In this document: in pieces, positions 16,343-24,374 of the stretch
How positions within the stretch are numbered: position 1 is the first letter of the stretch
Layout: each line of letters begins with the position of its first letter
Assembly: GCA_934757855.1 (NCBI GenBank)
Contig: CAKVLR010000001.1
Coordinates: forward strand, 62,001-126,000
DNA: 64,000 bases
From: an uncultured Clostridia bacterium
GTDB taxonomy: Bacteria > Bacillota > Clostridia > Christensenellales > UBA1242
Direction of reading: 5' to 3'
Position numbers and translations under genes: made by a program
The notes under the pieces: generated by a model
The model's input: only the letters and a program-made list of their open reading frames with translations
Told to the model about the DNA's origin: nothing
Databases searched by the model: none

Positions 16343-17890
16343 TTATACAAGTTTGATAAATACTTTTGCGGTCGCATAAGCATCAGCCAACGCCCTATGC
16401 GCATTTTCAAGTGTAATATTCAATGCTTTTACCACTGTACCTAATTTATAATTGCTAAGGCTTGGCACTTTGTCGCGCGCAAGTTTTAGGGTATCTATTT
16501 GTTCATTATCAAACAATAGACGCAATTTCTTACCGCCCAAATTTAAAAATTGATAGTCAAAATCTATATTATAAGCACTCAAAACCGCACCATAAGTAAA
16601 GCGATAAAAGTCAGGCAAAACTTGGTCGATTGTAGGGGCATCAACGACCATACTATCATCAATATGAGTGATAGCGGTTATTTCTTGTGGTATAGGCGTT
16701 TGCGGGTTAATCAAAGTTTGGAAAGTTTCCGTTATTGAACCATTTACGACTTTGACCGCACCTATTTCAATAATTTGGCAACTATTTGCATCAAGCCCTG
16801 TCGTTTCAAAATCAAAAACAACTACTTCCTTGTGAGTGTCCCAATAATCAGTCTTTTTCTCCGTTAAACTAAACAAATCCATTTGCTGTACTTCGTTCAC
16901 TGGTTTTGGAAAAACATAAAAATATTTGTCGTTCACCTTGCGATAAATTCGCTTAATTTCGTTAGTTTTTATTTCACAAAGAGCCAGCCCATTTGCCTTT
17001 ATATTAAGTCTTTCATTAAAAATATTTACCGTACCTGAAACGCATAACTGCATACCTTCGACTATTACTTCAAGGTCTTTTGCAGTATTGTCATTAGGAA
17101 AAATAACTATGTCAATTTTGCCCGACAAGTCCTCCAAAGTGAAAGTAAATTTCTTGCGCTCCACTGGCTCCACATCTGCTTGCTTTGATTTTCTCATAAA
17201 GGTCGTAAAATTTGGATTCACTACTCTACCAGCGAGCAACACCGCATCACCATTATTGCGTGGCATAGCGTTTATAAACACTGGTTCGCCACCAGCATAT
17301 TTGCCATAAAACCAGTCGCCAATTTCCACTTCATAGTTATTTAATTTTTCTTCTTGAGCAAGACATTCCGACAAACTTGTGTCACATTTTGAAGAACTAT
17401 CCATAAGCGAATTGTAATCAATATCAGTTTGCTTTTCCAATAATTTTGCATCAAATTCAATGAAAAATTTATGGCTTAGATATTCTAGTAATTCAGCAAT
17501 AAAGCCTTTATTTTCCAACACTTGTTTAGTAATTAAATCACAATTAAACAGTAGTTCCGCCCCATCACCTTTCGCCAAAATCTGTATATCGTTAGGCTCA
17601 AATACCATACCAAGAGCCTTGTTCTTTTCATTAAAGTATTCATTAATTCGTTGTCTTATTACATCGGCATCAAAACAACTTTTGTTAAATTTCACCACAA
17701 CCGCGCAGGTATCTCCAACATCTTTCTCAATTATAGTTTTGATTTTTGATTTTTCTTCTTCATTAATAGGAGTTTTTTCGTCATAAATAAAGTTTAGCAC
17801 GCACTCATCTTTTGTGTCATCATAATATGCAGTATCTAACTTCAATCTATCGCAAAACCCCGCTTGCATAATCTTTTGTAATGTTTCCAC
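16343..17890 (-). CDS. PolC-derived protein: N-terminal domain, OB fold and DnaQ-type exonuclease, no polymerase
   Basis: 515 residues against about 1430 for PolC. Residues 1-200 resemble the PolC N-terminal region and about 215-310 an OB fold (VLLAGRVVNPNF through IVIFPNDNTAKDL). Residues 355-515 are a complete DEDDh 3'-5' exonuclease with VVVFDFETTGLDA (D360, E362), AYNIDFDYQFL (D445) and HRALADA (H498, D503). The polymerase, PHP and C-terminal domains are absent, and 16216-16342 holds no remnant. The linker has QMDLF (336-340), which fits the beta-clamp-binding motif. Its place between rseP and nusA is the polC locus. Likely role: proofreading exonuclease acting beside a DnaE polymerase (inference). 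GTG start, GAGGT site. Confidence 0.85.
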   Translation of the reverse strand: METLQKIMQAGFCDRLKLDTAYYDDTKDECVLNFIYDEKTPINEEEKSKIKTIIEKDVGDTCAVVVKFNKSCFDADVIRQRINEYFNEKNKALGMVFEPNDIQILAKGDGAELLFNCDLITKQVLENKGFIAELLEYLSHKFFIEFDAKLLEKQTDIDYNSLMDSSSKCDTSLSECLAQEEKLNNYEVEIGDWFYGKYAGGEPVFINAMPRNNGDAVLLAGRVVNPNFTTFMRKSKQADVEPVERKKFTFTLEDLSGKIDIVIFPNDNTAKDLEVIVEGMQLCVSGTVNIFNERLNIKANGLALCEIKTNEIKRIYRKVNDKYFYVFPKPVNEVQQMDLFSLTEKKTDYWDTHKEVVVFDFETTGLDANSCQIIEIGAVKVVNGSITETFQTLINPQTPIPQEITAITHIDDSMVVDAPTIDQVLPDFYRFTYGAVLSAYNIDFDYQFLNLGGKKLRLLFDNEQIDTLKLARDKVPSLSNYKLGTVVKALNITLENAHRALADAYATAKVFIKLV

Positions 17891-17899
17891 AAACTACCT

Positions 17900-19042
17900 C
17901 TAAATAAATAAATGATATAAATCAACAAAAATTACCAACGCAAACAATATAAATAAGCCCACTGTATGAATATAGCCCTCTACTTTGCGATTGATAGGTT
18001 TACCGCGTATCCATTCGATTGTTGTAAACACCATACGCGCGCCATCAAGCGATGGAATAGGCAAAATATTGAAAATTGCCAAATTCGCCGAAATAAACGG
18101 CAAGAATACAAACAAGTTTGCTATATTTTGTTGAGAGTATTCAGCAATGGTCGAAATCGTGGTAAATGGTCCGCCAATTTCCGCAATACCAATTCCGCCA
18201 GTCAACAACATCCACAAGAATACTAGCACTTTCCACGCAAATGCGCACGCGAGAGGTACGCAACGCGCCAACGCCTCACCAAAAGTGTGCTGGTATGGCA
18301 CTGTACCAAAACCTATATAAAGTTGAGTAGCAACCTTGCCGTCTATTGTTTCTGCGTATGTGTACAAATTCGCTTGCACATCAATCCACTCAGCCTCGCC
18401 CTCTCTTTGAATGGTAAAAGACAACAAATTATCATAGCATTTGTAAGTTTTATCTTCAATCACAACAGTTCGGTAATTATCTAACTGTTCTTGTGTCATA
18501 TTTTTATAATGATTGCTAATGATTGAATTTGCTGTGTTATCGGTAATAAAATCAACTTTAATATTATCAATTTCACGAATTACATCGTTTGCTTGAATAG
18601 TCGTTTGGAAATTTGTGTCCACTTGATTAACCTTTGGCACATCATAACCAAAACCAATCAGCAAAATAAACGCAAAGAGAATTGCCGATAAGAAATTGAA
18701 AAATACACCACCAAACTGCACAATCAGCCTTTTCCACGGTTTTTGGTTGTTAAAAGCGCCTGGGTCAGCATCATCTTCATCTTCACCAGCAAAGGCGCAG
18801 TAACCACCTAAAGGAATAATACGAATACTAAAAATCTCGCCCGATTTCATAGTTTTTTTGTAAATCGCTTTACCAAAACCGATAGCAAATTCGTTTATCT
18901 TGAAGCCTAATTTTTTACCAAAAGTATAATGCCCAAGTTCGTGAATTGTAATCATAAGCATCAAAACAAGTATCGCAACTATTACATAACCTATTGTAGT
19001 CATAACGCTAGCAAAACTAGCCAACATAGATAACAAAAGCAA
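17900..19042 (-). CDS. rseP: RIP metalloprotease RseP (site-2 protease)
   Basis: 380 residues. Zinc motif HELGH (34-38) in the first membrane helix, a PDZ domain in the middle, and C-terminal membrane helices with the family NILPIPSLDGARMVF containing the third ligand Asp. It cleaves membrane-embedded anti-sigma factors and signal peptides. An AAGGAGG site precedes several possible TTG/ATG starts (19042, 19036, 19027); spacing favours TTG at 19036. dxr, normally between cdsA and rseP, and ispG, normally after rseP, are missing. Confidence 0.93.
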   Translation of the reverse strand: MLLLSMLASFASVMTTIGYVIVAILVLMLMITIHELGHYTFGKKLGFKINEFAIGFGKAIYKKTMKSGEIFSIRIIPLGGYCAFAGEDEDDADPGAFNNQKPWKRLIVQFGGVFFNFLSAILFAFILLIGFGYDVPKVNQVDTNFQTTIQANDVIREIDNIKVDFITDNTANSIISNHYKNMTQEQLDNYRTVVIEDKTYKCYDNLLSFTIQREGEAEWIDVQANLYTYAETIDGKVATQLYIGFGTVPYQHTFGEALARCVPLACAFAWKVLVFLWMLLTGGIGIAEIGGPFTTISTIAEYSQQNIANLFVFLPFISANLAIFNILPIPSLDGARMVFTTIEWIRGKPINRKVEGYIHTVGLFILFALVIFVDLYHLFI

Positions 19043-19101
19043 GTCCTCCTTTATGTAAATAATGCGGGTTATGCCCGCATTATTACCTAAATATATTCAT
19101 C

Positions 19102-20097
19102 TTAAACAAATAGTATGATAAAGAATATAAATACAAATATCGCATTAGCAAGCAAGCCGTTACATCTGTCCATTACGCCACCGTGGCCAGGGATAATTTG
19201 ACTAAAATCTTTTACTACCGCTTTGCGTTTAAATAGCGAACTAAACAAATCTCCGCACATATTAAACACACCACTAAAAATACCGCCAATCAAGAAAACC
19301 CAAACGCTTATATTAAGCGCAGAAAACATTTGATTGTACACAGGTATAGAGTTAAAAATAGTAAAGATTATCAATGAGGCAATAGTAGCACCAACCACTC
19401 CACCAATCAATCCAGACCAAGATTTACCAGGGCCTAATTTTTCTAAATTAACTTTTGGTCCTTTCAAAAGCCTACCCGTGAGCATTGCAAAAGTGTCAGC
19501 AAACATACTTGTCACAAACAACATAATGAGTGCTAACAACCCAAAATCAACACCAGATGTTGAATAATAAGAAGTTACACCATTTGCAAAGTCCATTTGT
19601 CCAAAGTGATTGAGTATAAATGCAAAACTCAAAAAGAAAGTTGGCCATAAGCAAACAAAAATTGTATTCATTGCTTTACTTACTGAATAGAAAACCATCG
19701 AACTAGAATATCCGTCCTCTACTTTGCGCTTATTACCCCATTTCCCAAAAATCAAAGGCAACGCAAACATAACAAGGAACATTATAACCAAAATTCCCAA
19801 ATTAATCAAGATGAAATGGTAAAAATTTAACCCAACATTTGTAGCAATAATAATCATCATAAAGGACAGCACAGGGAAAAACCCTACACAAACCGACCAA
19901 GTAGGCCTGTCCATTTTGTGAAGCAAATTCTCCACTTCATAAGCACAAATAATCATAATTGTGCCTATCAGCAAGTCAAACACATATTCGCTTAACTCAC
20001 GCAAGAAGAAGCACCCAACTAGCACCGCTAAAATTACCGCACCTGAGATAATTCTAGGCCACCATTTTGCTGGCGTACTTGCAGTATTTTTTGTCAT
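19102..20097 (-). CDS. cdsA: Phosphatidate cytidylyltransferase CdsA
   Basis: 331 residues with about eight membrane helices. The C-terminal signature is partly visible: KSWSGLIGGVVGATIASL and FKRKAVVKDFSQIIPGHGGVMDRCNGLL, ending in a hydrophobic segment. CdsA makes CDP-diacylglycerol for phospholipid synthesis. AGGAGG ribosome site; it lies 9 bases after uppS in the order frr-uppS-cdsA-rseP. Slightly longer than most homologues (about 265-300). Confidence 0.94.
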   Translation of the reverse strand: MTKNTASTPAKWWPRIISGAVILAVLVGCFFLRELSEYVFDLLIGTIMIICAYEVENLLHKMDRPTWSVCVGFFPVLSFMMIIIATNVGLNFYHFILINLGILVIMFLVMFALPLIFGKWGNKRKVEDGYSSSMVFYSVSKAMNTIFVCLWPTFFLSFAFILNHFGQMDFANGVTSYYSTSGVDFGLLALIMLFVTSMFADTFAMLTGRLLKGPKVNLEKLGPGKSWSGLIGGVVGATIASLIIFTIFNSIPVYNQMFSALNISVWVFLIGGIFSGVFNMCGDLFSSLFKRKAVVKDFSQIIPGHGGVMDRCNGLLANAIFVFIFFIILFV

Positions 20098-20106
20098 TTT
20101 TCCTCC

Positions 20107-20832
20107 TTAGTTAACATTGCCAAAACGGCGTTTTCGCTTTTGAAATTCAATAATTGCCTTTTGTAAATCTTTTTCACTAAAAGCAGGCCAATATGTATTT
20201 GTAAAATAAAATTCACTATAAGCAAGTTGCCAAAGCATAAAGTTGCTTACACGCATTTCACCGCTGGTGCGAATGATAAAATCAGGGTCAGGAATATCTT
20301 TTGAATACAATAAGTCGCTAAATTCTTGCTGACTTTCAATCGGCTTACCCGCCTCAATCGCCTTGTTCACCCCACGCAAGATTTCATCACGCCCACCATA
20401 ATTTATGGCAAGATTTAACACAAATTTTTTACAATGTTTTGTTTTTTCAATAATGCGATTAATGGACTCAACCAAATCACTAGGTAACTTTGTATAGTCG
20501 CCCGAAACTATCACTTTGGCACCCTTTTCTACAAAAGTTGAACCGTCCTCATCAAGATAATTGCGCACTACATTAAATATACCATCAATTTCTTCCTTTG
20601 GTCTTTTCCAATTTTCAGTTGAAAAAGTGAAAAAAGTCGCATAAGGAATACCTAAATCGTATATATGATTAATAATGCGTTTTAAATTTTCACAACCCGC
20701 CTTATGTCCCAAATTTCGTGGCAAACCTCTGTGAGTTGCCCAGCGCCCATTTCCGTCCATAATGATTGCTATATGTTTAGGCAAGCGTGACATATCTAAA
20801 TGTTTGTTAATTTTAATTTTCGCAGACGCCAC
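20107..20832 (-). CDS. uppS: Isoprenyl transferase (undecaprenyl diphosphate synthase)
   Basis: 241 residues with HIAIIMDGNGRWATHRGLPRNLGHKAG, YATFFTFSTENWKRPKEEI, LNLAINYGGRDEI and PDFIIRTSGEMRVSNFMLWQLAYSEFYFT, covering all cis-prenyltransferase regions. It makes the C55 carrier lipid for peptidoglycan. One variation is RTSGEMRVSNF for the usual RTSGE.RLSNF. The start is GTG with GGGGA upstream. Confidence 0.96.
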   Translation of the reverse strand: MASAKIKINKHLDMSRLPKHIAIIMDGNGRWATHRGLPRNLGHKAGCENLKRIINHIYDLGIPYATFFTFSTENWKRPKEEIDGIFNVVRNYLDEDGSTFVEKGAKVIVSGDYTKLPSDLVESINRIIEKTKHCKKFVLNLAINYGGRDEILRGVNKAIEAGKPIESQQEFSDLLYSKDIPDPDFIIRTSGEMRVSNFMLWQLAYSEFYFTNTYWPAFSEKDLQKAIIEFQKRKRRFGNVN

Positions 20833-20939
20833 ATTTTTCCCCTTTATGTTTTAAAATAAAGTTGCCTAAACTTTATCAATTTAAGCACTTGTTTAAAAGT
20901 ACTATATGCGTTCTTTCAAATAAAATACACAAAATCCCA

Positions 20940-21509
20940 TTAAACTTCTGTAATTTCTTTTTCTTTTATAGCCAAAGTTTGGTCAACTTTGTCGGTAAAC
21001 TTGTTCAAAATCTTTTGCACTTCATTTTCAGCAAGTTTCAATTCATCTTCGGTAATTTTTTTGTCATTTTTCAATTTCTTAAACTCATCTAAGCAGTCAC
21101 GCCTGCAATTACGCATAGAAACACGGCAGTCCTCGGCAAATTTTTTAACCATTTTTACGAGTTCTACACGGCGCTCCTCAGTTGGAGCAGGTACAAACAA
21201 ACGGATAACTTTACCATCATCGCTAGGGTTTAGCCCCAAATCACTTGTTTGAATTGCCTTCAAAACTTCTTTAAGCATTGAAATATCCCACAAAGATACA
21301 GCAATGGTACGAGGGTCTGGCGCACTAATATTTGCCATTTGATTTAATGGAGTCATAGTGCCATAATAATCAACCATAATTTTGTCCAAAAGTCTAGGGT
21401 TTGCTCTGCCCGCTCTCACCGCACCAAGTTCAGAAACAAAGTGGTCCAAACTTTTTTGTAATTGTTCAGTTAATCCGTTGTATAAAGAATCAGCATATTC
21501 ACTTAACAT
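20940..21509 (-). CDS. frr: Ribosome recycling factor
   Basis: 189 residues: LGAVRAGRANPRLLDKIMVDYYGTMTPLNQMANISAPDPRTIAVSLWD and LTEERRVELVKMVKKFAEDCRVSMRNCRRD are RRF signatures. RRF splits post-termination ribosomes with EF-G. GGAG site before the ATG. pyrH, usually between tsf and frr, is absent here. Confidence 0.96.
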   Translation of the reverse strand: MLSEYADSLYNGLTEQLQKSLDHFVSELGAVRAGRANPRLLDKIMVDYYGTMTPLNQMANISAPDPRTIAVSLWDISMLKEVLKAIQTSDLGLNPSDDGKVIRLFVPAPTEERRVELVKMVKKFAEDCRVSMRNCRRDCLDEFKKLKNDKKITEDELKLAENEVQKILNKFTDKVDQTLAIKEKEITEV

Positions 21510-21599
21510 AATTATCTCCTAAAATATATAATATACTATATTGTACTTAATTTTTGCCAATTTGGCAAATGTTTATTGCTAATTTGTTGGCTAAATATA

Positions 21600-21630
21600 C
21601 AAAAAATAAAAAGAACCTTGTAAGATTCTT
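21600..21630 (-). terminator. tsf terminator
   Basis: Minus-strand AAGAATCT, loop TACA, AGGTTCTT (one G-U pair), then TTTATTTTTT, 8 bases past the tsf stop codon. Confidence 0.8.
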
Positions 21631-21637
21631 TCTATTT

Positions 21638-22288
21638 TTACTCGCCAGCGGCTTGTTTTGCTACTTCTTCAGCAAAATTATCTACTCTTTTTTCCAAACC
21701 TTCACCCATTTCGTAGCGTGTAAAACGGCGAACAGTAAGCTTTTCACCGATTGTCAAAACGGCTTCGTTTAAAACATCACGCATAGTTTTTGTAGGGTCA
21801 CGGAAGTACTCTTGGTCAAGCAAACAAACTTCTTTGAAGTACTTTTTAACACGACCTTCAACGATTTTTTCAGCAACTTGTTGAGGCTTGCCCTCGTTAA
21901 GTGCTTGAGCAAGGTAAATCTTGCGTTCGTTTTCGATAGATTCTGCATCAACTTCTTCCTCACTTACAAACAAAGGCTTAGATGCAGCGATTTGCAATGC
22001 AAAGTTGTGAGCAAGTTCTTTAAATACAGGGCTTTTTGCAACAAAATCAGTTTCACAGTTTAATTCAACGATTACACCTATTTTACCACCCATATGAACA
22101 TAAGCCTCAACTACACCCTCAGATGCAATTCTACCCTCTTTTTTAGCAGCGGCAGCCATACCTTTTTCGCGTAGCCATTTAGCAGCCTCGTCCATATTTC
22201 CGTTACAAGCCTCTAACGCATTTTTACAATCAAGCATACCTGCTTGTGTGCGTTGACGCAAAACTTTTATGTCATCAGTTAAACTCAT
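21638..22288 (-). CDS. tsf: Translation elongation factor Ts
   Basis: 216 residues beginning MSLTDDIKVLRQRTQAGMLDCKNALEACNGNMDEAAKWLREKGMAAAAKKEGRIASEG, with VELNCETDFVAKSPVF. EF-Ts is the exchange factor for EF-Tu. ATG at 22288 has GGAGG 6 bases upstream, better than the in-frame TTG at 22300. This is the short Firmicute form with the second core subdomain reduced. Confidence 0.96.
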   Translation of the reverse strand: MSLTDDIKVLRQRTQAGMLDCKNALEACNGNMDEAAKWLREKGMAAAAKKEGRIASEGVVEAYVHMGGKIGVIVELNCETDFVAKSPVFKELAHNFALQIAASKPLFVSEEEVDAESIENERKIYLAQALNEGKPQQVAEKIVEGRVKKYFKEVCLLDQEYFRDPTKTMRDVLNEAVLTIGEKLTVRRFTRYEMGEGLEKRVDNFAEEVAKQAAGE

Positions 22289-22307
22289 AAAATCCTCCAA
22301 AAAATTT

Positions 22308-23189
22308 TTATTTTGCTTCTGTTTCAGCAGTTTCTTTTACTTTTTTAGTTGTTCTTTTAGCCTTAGTTTCTTTAACTTCAGCATCAGCAACTACTTCTTC
22401 TTTCTTCTCATCTTTCTTTTTGAAAACTTTTTTAGCGACAGCCTCGCCATCTTCGTTTACAGTTTCAGTAATTTCTTCTGCAACTTCTTTGTTTTCAACT
22501 TCTGGAACATTACCATTCTTAGCCTCAATAACTGCATTTGCAATCATTTCAGCAATTAAGCGAACAGAACGGATAGCGTCATCGTTACCAGGAATAACAA
22601 CATCTACAAGTGTAGGGTCACAGTTTGTATCTACAAGACCAACTACTGGAATACCCAACATTTTTGCTTCTTTAACAGCGATGTGTTCCTTCTTTAAGTC
22701 AACAACGAACATCAAACCTGGCATAGAAGTCATATCTTTGATACCGCCAAGGTTCTTTTCCAACTTGTCGCGCTCAGCCTTCATCTTCAAAACTTCTTTT
22801 TTAGGGAAGAAGTCAAATTCGCCTGTTTGCTCCATTTTGTTGAGTTTGTTTAAGTAATCAATACGAGAGCGAATGGTCTTGAAGTTAGTCAAAGTACCAC
22901 CCAACCAACGAGTGTTTACATAGTACATACCGCAACGCTCAGCCTCTTCTTTGATAGCATCGCAGGCTTGCTTTTTAGTACCTACAAACAAAATTGTTTT
23001 ACCCTGAGAAACCATATCACGAACATAGTCGTAGGCTTGTTGAGCCAAAACTACTGTTTGTTCAAGGTCGATAATGTGTGTGTCGTTACGAGCACAGAAA
23101 ATGTACTTACCCATTTTAGGGTTCCATTGTCTGGTAGGGTGACCAAACTGAACACCAGCTTCGAGTAATTGTTTAATTGAAATTGCCAC
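22308..23189 (-). CDS. rpsB: 30S ribosomal protein S2 with a charged C-terminal tail
   Basis: 293 residues from GTG at 23189 (VAISIKQLLEAGVQFGHPTRQWNPKMGKYIF). The conserved core ends near residue 230 (IPGNDDAIRSVRLIAEMIANAVIEA); about 60 further residues form a low-complexity Glu/Lys/Ala tail ending AETEAK. S2 bridges head and body of the 30S subunit. AAGGAGG lies 9 bases before the GTG; the in-frame upstream extension lacks a ribosome site and homology. The tail is an add-on of unknown function. Confidence 0.95.
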   Translation of the reverse strand: MAISIKQLLEAGVQFGHPTRQWNPKMGKYIFCARNDTHIIDLEQTVVLAQQAYDYVRDMVSQGKTILFVGTKKQACDAIKEEAERCGMYYVNTRWLGGTLTNFKTIRSRIDYLNKLNKMEQTGEFDFFPKKEVLKMKAERDKLEKNLGGIKDMTSMPGLMFVVDLKKEHIAVKEAKMLGIPVVGLVDTNCDPTLVDVVIPGNDDAIRSVRLIAEMIANAVIEAKNGNVPEVENKEVAEEITETVNEDGEAVAKKVFKKKDEKKEEVVADAEVKETKAKRTTKKVKETAETEAK

Positions 23190-23307
23190 TTGGAAAATCC
23201 TCCTTAAATTCGTTTTTACTCCGCCCACCTGCCTTAAAACTCTTTGGCTCAACCTTTAAACATAAAAGGCAACGGTGCCAAAAATAGCAAATGGTGTGAA
23301 TTTCAAT
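23190..23307 (-). promoter_or_regulatory. Long rpsB 5' leader, possible autoregulatory RNA
   Basis: From the predicted start near 23307 the leader is about 118 bases. It contains a small hairpin (GGCA-CCGT-TGCC) and a G-rich GGCAGGTGGGCGGAG segment shortly before the AAGGAGG site. S2 leaders that feed back on rpsB are known in several bacteria; I cannot match this one to a known family. Confidence 0.35.
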
Positions 23308-23313
23308 GGAAAT

Positions 23314-23342
23314 AGTTTATCATATTTTATACAAAAAATCAA
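23314..23342 (-). promoter_or_regulatory. rpsB-tsf promoter
   Basis: Minus-strand TTGATT (23342-23337), 17 bases, TAAACT (23319-23314). Confidence 0.6.
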
Positions 23343-23462
23343 GAAGTTTTACCCACAAAAATAAGTTATTTTCATTATTTTTAATTTTTTTGTGTGAAAA
23401 TCCAGTAAATTGACAATTAGCCTAAACACCTGACATATACTATCACCTTACTACTTACCACA

Positions 23463-23492
23463 CAAAAATAAAAAAGAACCCGTAGGCTCTTT
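23463..23492 (-). terminator. Terminator after the DUF1292 gene
   Basis: Minus-strand AAAGAGCC, loop TACG, GGTTCTTT, then TTATTTTTG, 4 bases after the stop codon. Confidence 0.85.
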
Positions 23493-23496
23493 TTTA

Positions 23497-23823
23497 CTAT
23501 TCAGCAATACCTTGTTCCTCAAGTAATTTGTTGTAAACAGCGAATACTTCATCAATGATAGCATCACTTTCTTCTACAACTAAAAGTTGGTCCTCATTGT
23601 CATCTTCTTCAAATGAAAATACGATAGCCTCATCTTCTGCCACACCATCCATTTTGTTAATAGGCTTTAAGATAGCGTACAATTTTTCATTGTAAGGAAT
23701 TAAAGCGATTTGCTCAAACTCAACTGGTTTCTCATTTTCATCATAAAGAGTAACAGGGTCACTGTTTTCAGGGTCCAAAAGTTGTAAAATTGGGTTGTCC
23801 ATATCTTCTTGTTTCTTTGCCAT
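23497..23823 (-). CDS. DUF1292 (YrzB-like) protein
   Basis: 108 residues, very acidic, beginning MAKKQEDMDNPILQLLDPENSDPVTLYDENEKPVEFEQIALIPYNEKLYAILKPIN and ending FAVYNKLLEEQ. The DUF1292 family is small and of unknown function, and commonly follows ruvX (yrrK), as here. AAGGAG before the ATG at 23823; the upstream in-frame ATG overlaps the ruvX end without a site. Confidence 0.85.
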   Translation of the reverse strand: MAKKQEDMDNPILQLLDPENSDPVTLYDENEKPVEFEQIALIPYNEKLYAILKPINKMDGVAEDEAIVFSFEEDDNEDQLLVVEESDAIIDEVFAVYNKLLEEQGIAE

Positions 23824-23834
23824 AATCAATCTCC

Positions 23835-24248
23835 TTAACATTTCTTATCTAAATAATTTTGCAGAATAATACTCGCTGCCACTTTGTCAATAACTTTTTT
23901 GCGTTTTTCCCTACTCACATCAGCACTAATGAGCATTTTTTCAGCGCTGACAGTGCTGAGTCTTTCATCTTGATAAACAATAGGCACATCAGTGTATTTT
24001 TTAAGTTCATTAGTAAAGTTATAGGTAAATTCCACACGCGTGCCGTCAGTACCGTCCATATTTTTAGGTAAACCAACGACAATAGTATCGACATCTTTTT
24101 CCTTGACTAAATCTGCGATGTATTGCAAATCTTTTTCCAATGACTGCCTACGATAGTTAACAAAACCACTAGCAAACATACACAAAGGGTCACTAAACGC
24201 TATCCCAATATTTACATCTCCCAAGTCCAGTCCTATTTTACGCGCCAT
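23835..24248 (-). CDS. ruvX: RuvX/YqgF-type pre-16S rRNA nuclease
   Basis: 137 residues with the RNase H-like fold: GLDLGDVNIGIAFSDP at the start, VVGLPKNMDGTDG, YQDERLSTVSAE and the final VDKVAASIILQNYL. The family completes 5' processing of 16S rRNA. ATG at 24248 with a GAGGTT site. It lies 11 bases ahead of the DUF1292 gene; alaS, often upstream, is not present. Confidence 0.93.
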   Translation of the reverse strand: MARKIGLDLGDVNIGIAFSDPLCMFASGFVNYRRQSLEKDLQYIADLVKEKDVDTIVVGLPKNMDGTDGTRVEFTYNFTNELKKYTDVPIVYQDERLSTVSAEKMLISADVSREKRKKVIDKVAASIILQNYLDKKC

Positions 24249-24374
24249 TGTATAACCTCGATTAAGCAAAAGATTTGTTAATACTATAATAACATATTAT
24301 TTAAGTTTTTGCAAACTTTTAATCATTTTTTTCAAAAAAATTTTTTGATTTACTAGTTTGATTAAATTTCTAAC

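Noticed and set aside
23190..23252. N-terminal extension of S2 from the in-frame start at 23252
   Set aside because: The GTG at 23189 has a strong AAGGAGG site and matches the S2 start; the extension has no site.
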